DNA of 64,000 nt from Aquariibacter albus (GTDB lineage Bacteria; Pseudomonadota; Gammaproteobacteria; Burkholderiales; Burkholderiaceae_C): NCBI RefSeq assembly GCF_014145335.1, contig NZ_JACIVI010000006.1, forward strand, positions 93,050-157,049. The letters are read 5' to 3'. The notes below the pieces were generated by a model. The model was given only the letters and a program-made list of their open reading frames with translations, did not search any database and was not told where the DNA came from. Positions 7,892 to 17,131 of the stretch are shown in pieces (positions within the stretch are counted from its first letter, which is position 1; the number at the start of each line of letters is the position of its first letter). A program made the translations under genes and the position numbers.

Positions 7892-9121
7892 ATGAGCGAA
7901 CAACGACGCGACTTCATCAAGGGCTCGGCCGCCGTTGCGGCCCTGGGCGCCGCGGGCGTGGCCCCGGGGGCCTGGGCCGCCGGCTCGGACAAGCCCGAGA
8001 AGGAGGAAGTGCGCATCGGCTTCATCCCGCTGACCGACTGCGCCAGCGTGGTCATGGCCTCGGTGCTGGGCTTCGACAAGAAGTACGGCGTCAAGATCAT
8101 CCCGAGCAAGGAAGCCTCCTGGGCCGGCGTGCGCGACAAGCTCGTCAACGGCGAGCTCGACATGGCCCATGTGCTCTACGGCCTGGTCTACGGCGTGCAC
8201 CTCGGCATCGGCGGCCCCAAGAAGGACATGGCCGTGCTGATGAACCTCAACCACAACGGCCAGGCCCTGACGCTGTCCAAGGCCCTGGCCGACAAGGGCG
8301 CGGTCGACGTGGCCTCGCTGGCCAAGGTGATGGCGGCGGACAAGCGCGAATACACCTTCGCACAGACCTTCCCGACCGGCACCCACGCGATGTGGCTGTA
8401 CTACTGGCTGGCCTCGGGCGGCATCAATCCGATGAGCGATGCCAAGGTCATCACCGTGCCGCCGCCGCAGATGGTGGCCAATATGCGCGTGGGCAACATG
8501 GACGGCTTCTGCGTCGGCGAGCCCTGGAACCACCGCGCCATCATCGACGGCATCGGCATCACCGCGGCGACCACGCAGGACGTCTGGAAGGACCATCCGG
8601 AGAAGGTGCTCGGCACCACCAGCGACTTCGTGCAGAAGTATCCGAACACCGCGCGCGCCGTGATCATGGCCGTGCTGGAGGCCGGCCGCTGGATCGACGC
8701 CGGCCTGCAGAACAAGGTGAAGATGGCCGAGACCATCGCCGCCAAGTCCTACGTGAACACCAGCGTCGACGCGATCAACCAGCGCATCCTGGGCCGCTAC
8801 CAGAACGGCCTGGGCAAGACCTGGGACGACCCCAACCACATGAAGTTCTTCAACGACGGGTCGGTGAACTTCCCCTACCTGTCCGACGGCATGTGGTTCC
8901 TCACCCAGCACAAGCGCTGGGGCCTGCTGAAGGAGCATCCGGACTACCTGGGCGTGGCACGCAAGGTCAACCAGATCGAGCTCTACAAGGAAGCCGCCAG
9001 CCAGCTCAAGGTCAGCGTGCCCAAGGACGCGATGCGCAAGAGCACGCTGATCGACGGCGTGGCCTGGGACGGCAAGGACCCGGCCAAGTACGCCGACAGC
9101 TTCAAGATCCGCGCGGCCTGA
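7892..9121 (+). CDS. nrtA: nitrate ABC transporter, periplasmic binding protein
   Basis: Encodes 409 residues with a twin-arginine signal (SEQRRDFIKGSAAVAALG, cleavage near GAWAA), so it is exported folded. The mature part matches NrtA/NasF nitrate-binding proteins: RIGFIPLTDCASVVMA, a long bilobal domain with FPTGTHAMWLYYWLA and VGNMDGFCVGEPWN. The ATG at 7892 is preferred over the in-frame ATG at 7865 because GAGG sits five bases upstream and the Tat signal starts there. It is the first gene after the ANTAR leader, followed by permease and ATPase genes. It is a transporter component; whether it can also play the NasS sensor part cannot be told from sequence. Confidence 0.95.
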   Translation: MSEQRRDFIKGSAAVAALGAAGVAPGAWAAGSDKPEKEEVRIGFIPLTDCASVVMASVLGFDKKYGVKIIPSKEASWAGVRDKLVNGELDMAHVLYGLVYGVHLGIGGPKKDMAVLMNLNHNGQALTLSKALADKGAVDVASLAKVMAADKREYTFAQTFPTGTHAMWLYYWLASGGINPMSDAKVITVPPPQMVANMRVGNMDGFCVGEPWNHRAIIDGIGITAATTQDVWKDHPEKVLGTTSDFVQKYPNTARAVIMAVLEAGRWIDAGLQNKVKMAETIAAKSYVNTSVDAINQRILGRYQNGLGKTWDDPNHMKFFNDGSVNFPYLSDGMWFLTQHKRWGLLKEHPDYLGVARKVNQIELYKEAASQLKVSVPKDAMRKSTLIDGVAWDGKDPAKYADSFKIRAA

Positions 9122-9198
9122 GCCCGCCCCGCGCGCACGCGGCGGATGCCGCGTGCGCCCCTGTCCCTTCGATCCCGTCCGACCCGCAGGAGACCGTC

Positions 9199-10107
9199 AT
9201 GGTCAGTGCCGTCTTTCACGCTCCGCTCGAGGCCGCCGCGGCCTCGGTCGCTGCCGCTGCCCCACCCCTTGCCACGAGCGCCACGACCGCCGCGCCGGCC
9301 GGTCCCGCCCCGAGCCGTTCCAGCCGCCCGGGCATCGACTGGCGCACACGTCTGCTCGCCGTCGGCGCGCCGCTGGCGGGGCTCGCGCTGCTGATCGGGC
9401 TGTGGGGCCTGCTCACCCTCAAGCCGGGCAGCATCCCCAGCCCGGGCGCCACCTTCGATGCGGCGGTCGAGCTCTTCGCCGACCCCTTCTACGACAAGGG
9501 CCCCAACGACCAGGGCATCGGCTGGAACATCCTGTTCTCGCTGGAACGCGTGGCGGTGGGCTTCGGCATGGCCGCAGCGGTCGGCATCCCGCTGGGCTTC
9601 CTGATCGGCCGCTTCAGCCTGCTCAACCAGATGGTCGCGCCCCTGGTCAGCCTGCTGCGCCCCGTCTCACCGCTGGCCTGGCTGCCGATCGGCCTGCTGG
9701 TCTTCAAGAGCGCCGACCCGGCCGCCATCTGGACCATCTTCATCTGCTCGATCTGGCCGATGATCCTCAACACCGCCCAGGGCGTGCAGCGCGTGCCGCA
9801 GGACTACCTGAACGTGGCCCGCGTGCTCAAGCTCAGCGAGTGGCAGGTGGTCAGCAAGATCCTCTTCCCCGCCGTGCTGCCCTACATGCTGACCGGCGTG
9901 CGGCTCTCGGTCGGCACCGCCTGGCTGGTGATCGTGGCGGCCGAGATGCTGACCGGCGGCGTCGGCATCGGCTTCTGGGTCTGGGATGAGTGGAACAACC
10001 TGAACGTGCAGCACATCCTGATTGCGATCTTCGTGATCGGCATCGTCGGCCTGCTGCTGGAACAGGCGCTGATGTTCGTCGCCAAGCGCTTCAGCTACGA
10101 CGACTGA
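9199..10107 (+). CDS. nrtB: nitrate ABC transporter permease
   Basis: Encodes 302 residues: an Ala/Pro-rich cytoplasmic N-terminus of about 45 residues, then six predicted membrane helices of the NitT/TauT permease family. The inner-membrane EAA-type loop that contacts the ATPase is seen at VPQDYLNVARVLKLSEWQ followed by ILFPAVLPYMLTGVRLSVG. AGGAG lies seven bases before the ATG. It sits 77 bases after nrtA and 29 before the ATPase gene, completing a nitrate importer with its neighbours. The alanine-rich N-terminus is longer than in cyanobacterial NrtB but shows no extra domain. Confidence 0.94.
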   Translation: MVSAVFHAPLEAAAASVAAAAPPLATSATTAAPAGPAPSRSSRPGIDWRTRLLAVGAPLAGLALLIGLWGLLTLKPGSIPSPGATFDAAVELFADPFYDKGPNDQGIGWNILFSLERVAVGFGMAAAVGIPLGFLIGRFSLLNQMVAPLVSLLRPVSPLAWLPIGLLVFKSADPAAIWTIFICSIWPMILNTAQGVQRVPQDYLNVARVLKLSEWQVVSKILFPAVLPYMLTGVRLSVGTAWLVIVAAEMLTGGVGIGFWVWDEWNNLNVQHILIAIFVIGIVGLLLEQALMFVAKRFSYDD

Positions 10108-10136
10108 TCCCGGCCCCCGGCGCGAAGGAGAACCCC

Positions 10137-10949
10137 ATGCATCCCCACCTGCAGATCGAGAACGTCGAGATGGTCTTCTCGACGCGCAAGGGCCGCTTCC
10201 ATGCCCTGCGCGAGATCAACCTCACCGTGCAGCGCGGCGAGTTCATCACCCTGATCGGCCACTCCGGCTGCGGCAAGAGCACGCTGCTCAACCTCATCGC
10301 CGGCCTGCTGCGTCCCAGCGAGGGCGTGCTGCTCTGCGACAACCGCGAGATCACCGCCCCCGGCCCCGAACGCGCCGTCGTCTTCCAGAACCACTCCCTG
10401 CTGCCCTGGCTGAGCTGCCTGGACAACGTGCTGCTGGCCGTGGACAGCGTCTTCGCCGGCAGCGAGCCCAAGGCCCGCCGCCGGGAACGTGCCCGCGCCG
10501 CCCTGGCCCTGGTCGGCCTGACGCAGGCCGAGGCCAAGCGGCCGCACGAGATCTCCGGCGGCATGAAGCAGCGCGTCGGCATCGCCCGCGCCCTGGCCAT
10601 GGAGCCCAAGCTGCTGCTGATGGACGAGCCCTTCGGTGCGCTCGATGCCCTGACCCGCGCCAAGCTGCAGGACGAGCTGATGAAGATCGTCGCTGCCACC
10701 GGCGCCAGCGTGGTCATGGTCACCCACGACGTCGACGAGGCCGTGCTGCTCTCGGACCGCATCGTGATGATGACCAACGGCCCGGCCGCCACCATCGGCG
10801 AGGTGCTGAAGGTGCCGCTGCCGCCGCTGCGCGAGGCCCTGCGCCCGCGCCTGGCCATGGCCCACGACGCCGGCTACCTGGCCAGCCGCGAGCAGGTGCT
10901 GGAGTTCCTCTACCGCAAGCAGGCCCACGTCGAGAAGGACGCTGCCTAA
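10137..10949 (+). CDS. nrtD: nitrate ABC transporter ATP-binding subunit
   Basis: Encodes 270 residues of an ABC ATPase: Walker A GHSGCGKST (residues 41-49), Q-loop at VVFQNHSLLPWL, signature ISGGMKQR, Walker B LLLMDEP and the switch histidine in VTHDVDEA. It powers nitrate uptake by NrtB. The protein is a single ATPase domain, resembling NrtD, without the NrtA-like C-terminal regulatory domain of cyanobacterial NrtC. GAAGGAG precedes the ATG at 10137. A 139-base C-rich gap separates it from nirB, which is probably on the same transcript. Confidence 0.94.
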   Translation: MHPHLQIENVEMVFSTRKGRFHALREINLTVQRGEFITLIGHSGCGKSTLLNLIAGLLRPSEGVLLCDNREITAPGPERAVVFQNHSLLPWLSCLDNVLLAVDSVFAGSEPKARRRERARAALALVGLTQAEAKRPHEISGGMKQRVGIARALAMEPKLLLMDEPFGALDALTRAKLQDELMKIVAATGASVVMVTHDVDEAVLLSDRIVMMTNGPAATIGEVLKVPLPPLREALRPRLAMAHDAGYLASREQVLEFLYRKQAHVEKDAA

Positions 10950-11088
10950 GCCGCCCCGCGGCCGGCCCCGTTCCCAAGACCCCGCCCGCCGCCGATCCCG
11001 ACCGCCCCCGCCACGCCGCAGCCCATCCGGCCCGGCGCCGGCGGAGCCCTGCCCCGAACGCCGTCCCGAACCCTTCCGGAGGCCCCGT

Positions 11089-13557
11089 ATGAAGAACGAC
11101 CTTCCCCCGCAAGCGCGCCCCAGGCTGGTCCTGGTCGGCAATGGCATGGCCGGCGTGCGCGCGCTCGAAGAGCTGCTCAAGCTCGCCCCCGAGGCCTACG
11201 ACATCACCGTCTTTGGCAGCGAGCCGCACCCGAACTACAACCGCATCCTGCTCAGCCCCGTGCTGGCCGGCGAGCAGACGGTCGACGAGATCATTCTGAA
11301 TCCGCTGGACTGGTATGCCGAGCACGGCATCACCCTGCACCTGGGTAGCACGGTAACTGCCATCGACCGCGTGCAGCGCGTGGTGCGCGCCACCGGCGCC
11401 GACGGTCAGGTGATCGAGGCCGGCTACGAGCGCCTGCTGCTGGCCACCGGTTCCCTGCCCTTCATCCTGCCGGTGCCGGGCAAGGAGCTGCAGGGCGTGA
11501 TCGCCTACCGCGACATCGCCGACACCCAGGCCATGATCGACGCGGCCACCCAGTACCGCCACGCCGTGGTCATCGGCGGCGGCCTGCTGGGCCTGGAGGC
11601 GGCCAACGGCCTGATGCTGCGCGGCATGCAGACCACGGTGGTGCACATCGCCCCCTGGCTGATGGAGCGCCAGCTCGACGAGACCGCCGGGCAGATGCTG
11701 CAGAAGTCGCTGGAGCAGCGCGGGCTGAAGTTCATGATCGGCGCGCAGACCGCGGCCCTGATCGGCGACAAGGATGGCCGTGTGATGGCCGTGCAGTTCA
11801 AGGACGGCCGCGAGGTCCCCGCCGACCTGGTCGTGATGGCCGCCGGCATCCGCCCGAACACCGCGCTGGCCGAGTCGGCCGGCCTGCTCTGCCAGCGCGG
11901 CATCGTGGTGAGCGACACGCTGCAGACCGTGACCGACCCGCGCATCTACGCCCTGGGCGAATGCGCCGCACACCGCGGCGTGGCCTATGGCCTGGTCGCG
12001 CCGCTGTTCGAGCAGGCCAAGGTCTGCGCCAACCACCTGGCCGGCTTCGGCATCGGCCGCTACACCGGCAGCCAGGTCAGCACCAAGCTCAAGGTGACCG
12101 GCATCGACCTGTTCAGCGCCGGCGACTTCATGGGCGGCGAGGGCCGCGAAGAAATCCTGATGAGCGACCCCTACGGCGGGGTCTACAAGAAGCTGGTCAT
12201 CCAGGACGACAAGCTGGTCGGCGCCTGCCTCTACGGCGACACGGTGGACGGCAGCTGGTACTTCAAGCTGATCCGCGAAGGCAAGCCCATCCACGAGCTG
12301 CGCGACCGCCTGATGTTCGGCGAATCCAGCCTGGGCGACACCGGCCACCAGGGCCAGAGCAAGGCCGCCGCCATGGCCGACAGCGACGAGGTCTGCGGCT
12401 GCAACGGCGTCACCAAGGGCGCCATCTGCAAGGCCATCCAGGACAAGGGCCTGTTCACGCTGGAGGACGTGCGCAAGCACACCAAGGCCAGCGCGAGCTG
12501 CGGCTCCTGCACCGGCCTGGTCGAGCAGATCCTGATGAGCACGGCCGGCGGCGACTACTCCGCCACCCCCACCACCAAGGCCATGTGCGGCTGCACCGAG
12601 CACGGCCACCAGGCGGTGCGCGACGCCATCCGCACGCAGCACCTCACCACGCACGAGGCCGTCTTCACGCAGATGGCCTGGCGCACACCCAACGGCTGCG
12701 CCAGCTGCCGCCCGGCGATCAACTACTACCTGCTCTCCACCTGGCCCAAGGAGGCGGTGGACGATCCGCAGAGCCGCTTCATCAACGAGCGCAGCCACGC
12801 CAACATCCAGAAGGACGGCAGCTACAGCGTCATCCCGCGCATGTGGGGCGGCGAGACCAGCGCGGCCGAGCTGCGCCGCATCGCCGACGTGGCCGACAAG
12901 TACCAGATCCCCACCGTCAAGGTCACCGGCGGCCAGCGCATCGACCTGCTGGGCGTCAAGAAGGAGGACCTGCCCGCCGTCTGGCAGGAGATCGGCATGC
13001 CCAGCGGCCACGCCTATGCCAAGGCCCTGCGCACGGTGAAGACCTGCGTGGGCAGCGAGTGGTGCCGCTTCGGCACCCAGGACAGCACGCAGATGGGCAA
13101 GGACCTGGAGCGCGCGCTCTGGCGCATGTACGCGCCACACAAGGTCAAGCTGGCGGTGAGCGGCTGCCCGCGCAACTGCGCCGAGAGCGGCATCAAGGAC
13201 GTCGGCGTGATCGGCGTCGACTCCGGCTGGGAGCTCTACATCGGCGGCAACGGCGGCATCAAGACCGAGGTCGCGGTCTTCTTCTGCAAGGTCAAGACGC
13301 CCGAGGAGGTGCTGGAGTATTCCGGCGCCTTCCTGCAGCTCTACCGCGAGGAGGGCTGGTACCTGGAGCGCACCTGCCACTACCTGGCGCGCGTCGGCCT
13401 GGACCACATCAAGGCCCGCGTGCTCGACGACGCCGCGAACCGCAAGGCCCTGTGGGAGCGCCTGCAGTTCGCGCTGGATGGCGAGCCCGACCCCTGGTTC
13501 GAGCACGCCAAGGCCCAGGTCGACGTGCGGCAGTTCGAGCCGCTGTCGCTGGACTGA
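11089..13557 (+). CDS. nirB: assimilatory nitrite reductase, large subunit
   Basis: Reduces nitrite to ammonium with NAD(P)H in the cytosol. The 822 residues run in the expected order: FAD domain (VLVGNGMAGVRALEELL), NAD domain (VVIGGGLLGLEAANGL), a BFD-type [2Fe-2S] domain (CGCNGVTKG and CGSCTG), a second Cys-rich segment (MCGC, CASCRP), then the siroheme/[4Fe-4S] half with TCVGSEWCRFGTQDS and SGCPRNCAESGIKD. All cluster cysteines are present and the length is normal. CGGAGG is found before the ATG. Its small subunit nirD follows after 48 bases. Confidence 0.97.
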   Translation: MKNDLPPQARPRLVLVGNGMAGVRALEELLKLAPEAYDITVFGSEPHPNYNRILLSPVLAGEQTVDEIILNPLDWYAEHGITLHLGSTVTAIDRVQRVVRATGADGQVIEAGYERLLLATGSLPFILPVPGKELQGVIAYRDIADTQAMIDAATQYRHAVVIGGGLLGLEAANGLMLRGMQTTVVHIAPWLMERQLDETAGQMLQKSLEQRGLKFMIGAQTAALIGDKDGRVMAVQFKDGREVPADLVVMAAGIRPNTALAESAGLLCQRGIVVSDTLQTVTDPRIYALGECAAHRGVAYGLVAPLFEQAKVCANHLAGFGIGRYTGSQVSTKLKVTGIDLFSAGDFMGGEGREEILMSDPYGGVYKKLVIQDDKLVGACLYGDTVDGSWYFKLIREGKPIHELRDRLMFGESSLGDTGHQGQSKAAAMADSDEVCGCNGVTKGAICKAIQDKGLFTLEDVRKHTKASASCGSCTGLVEQILMSTAGGDYSATPTTKAMCGCTEHGHQAVRDAIRTQHLTTHEAVFTQMAWRTPNGCASCRPAINYYLLSTWPKEAVDDPQSRFINERSHANIQKDGSYSVIPRMWGGETSAAELRRIADVADKYQIPTVKVTGGQRIDLLGVKKEDLPAVWQEIGMPSGHAYAKALRTVKTCVGSEWCRFGTQDSTQMGKDLERALWRMYAPHKVKLAVSGCPRNCAESGIKDVGVIGVDSGWELYIGGNGGIKTEVAVFFCKVKTPEEVLEYSGAFLQLYREEGWYLERTCHYLARVGLDHIKARVLDDAANRKALWERLQFALDGEPDPWFEHAKAQVDVRQFEPLSLD

Positions 13558-13605
13558 TCGCTGCATCGGCCCTCCGCTGCCCCCTTCTCTTCCCAGGATC
13601 ACCCC

Positions 13606-14019
13606 ATGAGCCCCCAAGACTGGAAGCCGCTCTGCCGCGTCGAGGACATCCCGGTGCTCGGCGCCCGCCGCGTGCGCCGCCAGGCCGGCGCCGAAGTCGC
13701 CGTCTTCCGCACCGCCGACGACCGCGTCTTCGCCCTGCTGGACCGCTGCCCGCACAAGGCCGGCCCGCTGTCGCAGGGCATCGTCTTCGGCGAGCGCGTG
13801 GCCTGCCCCCTGCACAACTGGACCATCGGCCTGGCCGACGGCTGCGCCCAGGCGCCGGACGAGGGGCGCACGCCCACCTTCGCTGTCAAGGTGGAGGGCG
13901 GCCAGGTCTACCTGGACGCCGCCGAGCTGGCCACCCAGGCCACCGAGCCCGCCACCGGGGGCTGCAGCGGCGCCTGCCCCGCCGCCCCGGCCCCCACCGG
14001 CCGCCCCGCGACGGCCTGA
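13606..14019 (+). CDS. nirD: assimilatory nitrite reductase, small Rieske-type subunit
   Basis: Encodes 137 residues. The Rieske-like domain keeps a full set of cluster ligands, Cys48-Pro-His50 and Cys67-Pro-Leu-His70, which some enteric NirD proteins lack. After the usual end (about residue 105) there is an extra 30-residue tail, Ala/Thr/Pro-rich and with two cysteines in GGCSGAC. It pairs with NirB and lies between nirB and nasA in the operon. The ATG follows a CCAGGATCA sequence. The tail may be a low-complexity extension without function. Confidence 0.94.
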   Translation: MSPQDWKPLCRVEDIPVLGARRVRRQAGAEVAVFRTADDRVFALLDRCPHKAGPLSQGIVFGERVACPLHNWTIGLADGCAQAPDEGRTPTFAVKVEGGQVYLDAAELATQATEPATGGCSGACPAAPAPTGRPATA

Positions 14020-14063
14020 GGCCGGCCGCCCCGCCCGACCGAGCCGGCCCCAGCCCCCTCCCC

Positions 14064-17000
14064 ATGCCCCCCGCGATGCGCGAAACGAAGTCCACCTGCC
14101 CCTACTGCGGCGTCGGCTGCGGCGTGATCATCACGAGCGAAGGGGACCAGATCACCGGCGTGCGCGGCGACCCCGCGCACCCGGCCAACTTCGGTCGCCT
14201 GTGCAGCAAGGGCAGCACCCTGCACGGGACGGCCACCGCGCCGGTCAAGCTGCACGAGCGCCTGCGCCAGCCGATGCAGCGCCTGCAGCGCGGCGGCGCG
14301 CTCACGCCGCTGGCCTGGGCCACCGCGCTGGACACGGTGGCCGCGCGCTTCGCCACGATCGCGGCCACGCACGGCCCGGACGCGCTGGGCTTCTACATCT
14401 CAGGCCAGCTGCTGACCGAGGACTACTACGTCTTCAACAAGCTGGCCAAGGGCCTGCTCGGCACCAACAACATCGACACCAATTCGCGGCTGTGCATGTC
14501 CAGCGCGGTGGCGGGCTACAAGCAGAGCCTGGGCGCGGACGCCCCGCCCTGCAGCTATGAGGACTTCGACCACGCCGGCTGCCTCTTCATCGCCGGGGCC
14601 AACCCGGCCTGGGCCCACCCCATCCTGTTCCGCCGCATCGAGGACGCGCGCCGCGCCAACCCTTTGATGAAGCTGATCGTGGTGGACCCGCGCCGCACCG
14701 ACACCGCCGAGGAGGCCGACCTCTTCCTGCAAATCCAGCCCGGCAGCGACGTGGCCCTCTTCCACGCCATGCTGCATGTGATGGTGTGGGAAGGCTGGAT
14801 CGACGCCGCCTGGATCGACGCCCACACCGCCGGCTGGGACGCGCTCAAGCGCCAGGTCCACGGCATGGGCCCGCGCGAGGCCGCGCGCATCTGCGGCGTG
14901 CCGGCCGAGGCCATCGTGCAGGCCGCGCGCTGGTTCGCCTGGGGCGGGGCCGACACGCCGCCGGCCGAGGCCAGCCGCCGCGCCGCCACCCTCTCGCTCT
15001 ACTGCCAGGGCCTGAACCAGAGCAGCAGCGGCACGGCCAAGAACAGCGCGCTGATCAATCTGCACCTGGCCTGCGCACAGATCGGCCGGCCCGGCGCCGG
15101 GCCCTTCTCGCTGACCGGCCAGCCCAATGCCATGGGCGGGCGCGAGGTGGGCGGCATGGCCACCCTGCTGTCCGGCCACCGCGAGCTGACCAACCCGCAG
15201 CACCGCGCCGAGGTGGCCGCGCTCTGGGGCGTGGACGCCGTGCCCGAGAAGCCTGGCCATGCGGCGATGGCGATGTTCGAGGCGGCCGCCCGCGGCGAGG
15301 TCAAGGCCCTGTGGATCGCCTGCACCAACCCCGCCCAGTCCCTGCCCGACCAGGCGCTGGTGCGCGAGGCTCTGGCGAAGTGCGAGTTCGTCGTGCTGCA
15401 GGAAGCCTTCGGTGGCACCGAGACCGCCGCCCTCGCCGACCTGCTGCTGCCGGCAAGCACCTGGGGCGAGAAGGAGGGCACCGTCACCAACAGTGAGCGC
15501 CGCATCAGCCGCGTGCGCGCCGCCGTGGCCGCCCCCGGCGAGGCACGCGAGGACTGGCGCATCGTCGTCGACGTGGCGCAGCGCCTGGAAGCCCGCCTGC
15601 GCCCCGGCCGGCCCACCCTCTTCCCCTACGCCACCCCCGAATCGGTCTGGAACGAGCACCGCGAGACGACCCGCGGCCGCGACCTGGACATCACCGGCCT
15701 GAGCTGGGCCCGCCTGGAGGCTGAAGGCCCGCAGCCCTGGCCCTGCCCCGACGCTGCCGCGCCGGCCACCGCGCGGCTCTACACCGACTTCCGCTTCGCC
15801 ACCGCCGACGGCCGGGCCCGCTTCGTCGACACCGCCTGGAAGCCGGTGGCCGAGGGCTGCGACGCCCGCCACCCCTTCGCCCTGACGACCGGCCGCCTGC
15901 GCGACCAGTGGCACGGCCTGAGCCGCAGCGGCACCGTGACCAAGCTGTGGGCCCATGCGCCGCAGCCGGTGGTGCAGCTGCACCCGCAGGACCTGGCCCG
16001 CCGCGGCCTGCGCGAGGGCGAGCTGGCCGAGTTGAAGAGCCGCCGCGGCAGCCTGGTGCTGCCGGTTCAGGCCGATGCGCGCATCGCGCCGCTGCAGGCC
16101 TTCGTCGCCATGCACTGGGGCGAGGCCGTGCTGGCCGGCCGCGACGCGCAGGGTCGGCTGCGCGCCGGCGTCAACCAGCTCATGCATGGCAAGGTGGACC
16201 CCCAGTCCCTGCAGCCCGAGCTGAAGCACGCGGCCATCGCCATCGGCCGCGCCACCCTGCCCTGGCGCCTCTTCGCCGCCACCTGGGTGGACGAGGCCGA
16301 CTTGCCCGCCCTGCGCAGCGCGCTGCGCGCCTGGGCGGCCGCCCAGCCCCTGGCCCGCTACACCAGCCTGGTGCCGCTGGCCGGCCCCAGCCAGCCGGCC
16401 GGGGGCGATGCCCTGGGCGCACGCCAGGGCCTGCGCCTGGAACTGGCCGCGGAACAGGCCCTGCCCGAAGCCGCGCTGGACGCCCTGCTCGGCCTGCTGC
16501 AGCTCAAGGACGGCCTGCTGCTGCGCTACGCCGACCCGCGCGGCGGCCAGCGCCGCCTGCTGCGCCTGGCCGGCGAGGGCGCGGCCGCGCGTGTGGCCGC
16601 CCTGCTCATCGCCGGCCCCCTGGTGGGCGCGGACGGCAAGGCCACCGCCCTGCCCGCCCCGGCCACGACGGCCCGCGGCCCCGCCGCCGAGCCGGCCCGG
16701 CGCCGGGGTCCCAGCGGCGTGGCTGCGCCGCGCGAGGCCGGCCCGCAGGGCGAGCCTGCCGCCGTCTGGCTGCAGCGCTGGTGGGCCGAGCGCCTGCCCC
16801 TCGGCGCCCACACCCGCAGCCTGCTGGCCCCCAACCCCGCCGCCCCGGCCGAGGGCGCCGCCACGCCCGCCCGCGGCAAGCAGGTCTGCACCTGCCTGGA
16901 CGTGGCCGAGCCCGCCATCCGCACGGCCCTGGCCGCCCTTCCCGGCACGCCGGCCGAGCGCCTGGCCGCGCTGCAGGGCCAGCTGCGCTGCGGCACCTCC

Positions 17001-17075
17001 TGCGGCTCCTGCCTGCCCGAGGTGCGCCGTCTGGTGCAGGCCGTGCCCTGCGCCATCGCGCAGCCGGCCGGCTGA
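14064..17075 (+). CDS. nasA: assimilatory nitrate reductase, molybdenum catalytic subunit
   Basis: Encodes 1003 residues, reducing nitrate to nitrite in the cytosol. The N-terminus carries the [4Fe-4S] ligands CPYCGVGCGV and, about 35 residues later, GRLCSKG. The bis-MGD oxidoreductase body follows, with NTNSRLCMSSAVAGYK at the active-site region, QPNAMGGREVGG, and a C-terminal molydopterin-dinucleotide-binding domain (LTTGRLRDQWHGLSRSGTV). The last 70 residues form a BFD-like [2Fe-2S] domain (VCTCLDV and CGTSCGSCLP), as in Klebsiella-type NasA. The ATG at 14064 or the one at 14076 may be used. The frame is open for 2.1 kb upstream, which is chance in this GC-rich DNA. Confidence 0.95.
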   Translation: MPPAMRETKSTCPYCGVGCGVIITSEGDQITGVRGDPAHPANFGRLCSKGSTLHGTATAPVKLHERLRQPMQRLQRGGALTPLAWATALDTVAARFATIAATHGPDALGFYISGQLLTEDYYVFNKLAKGLLGTNNIDTNSRLCMSSAVAGYKQSLGADAPPCSYEDFDHAGCLFIAGANPAWAHPILFRRIEDARRANPLMKLIVVDPRRTDTAEEADLFLQIQPGSDVALFHAMLHVMVWEGWIDAAWIDAHTAGWDALKRQVHGMGPREAARICGVPAEAIVQAARWFAWGGADTPPAEASRRAATLSLYCQGLNQSSSGTAKNSALINLHLACAQIGRPGAGPFSLTGQPNAMGGREVGGMATLLSGHRELTNPQHRAEVAALWGVDAVPEKPGHAAMAMFEAAARGEVKALWIACTNPAQSLPDQALVREALAKCEFVVLQEAFGGTETAALADLLLPASTWGEKEGTVTNSERRISRVRAAVAAPGEAREDWRIVVDVAQRLEARLRPGRPTLFPYATPESVWNEHRETTRGRDLDITGLSWARLEAEGPQPWPCPDAAAPATARLYTDFRFATADGRARFVDTAWKPVAEGCDARHPFALTTGRLRDQWHGLSRSGTVTKLWAHAPQPVVQLHPQDLARRGLREGELAELKSRRGSLVLPVQADARIAPLQAFVAMHWGEAVLAGRDAQGRLRAGVNQLMHGKVDPQSLQPELKHAAIAIGRATLPWRLFAATWVDEADLPALRSALRAWAAAQPLARYTSLVPLAGPSQPAGGDALGARQGLRLELAAEQALPEAALDALLGLLQLKDGLLLRYADPRGGQRRLLRLAGEGAAARVAALLIAGPLVGADGKATALPAPATTARGPAAEPARRRGPSGVAAPREAGPQGEPAAVWLQRWWAERLPLGAHTRSLLAPNPAAPAEGAATPARGKQVCTCLDVAEPAIRTALAALPGTPAERLAALQGQLRCGTSCGSCLPEVRRLVQAVPCAIAQPAG

Positions 17076-17131
17076 TGCACGCCGCGGCACCCGCCCCGCC
17101 CCATCCGTCCGTCCCCACCGAGGAGCCCGCC

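Noticed and set aside
11961-14063. Open frame running from within nirB and nirD into nasA
   Set aside because: Overlaps conserved nirB and nirD in another frame and gives Arg/Pro/Gly-rich sequence; the NasA homology begins at the CPYC motif near 14097.
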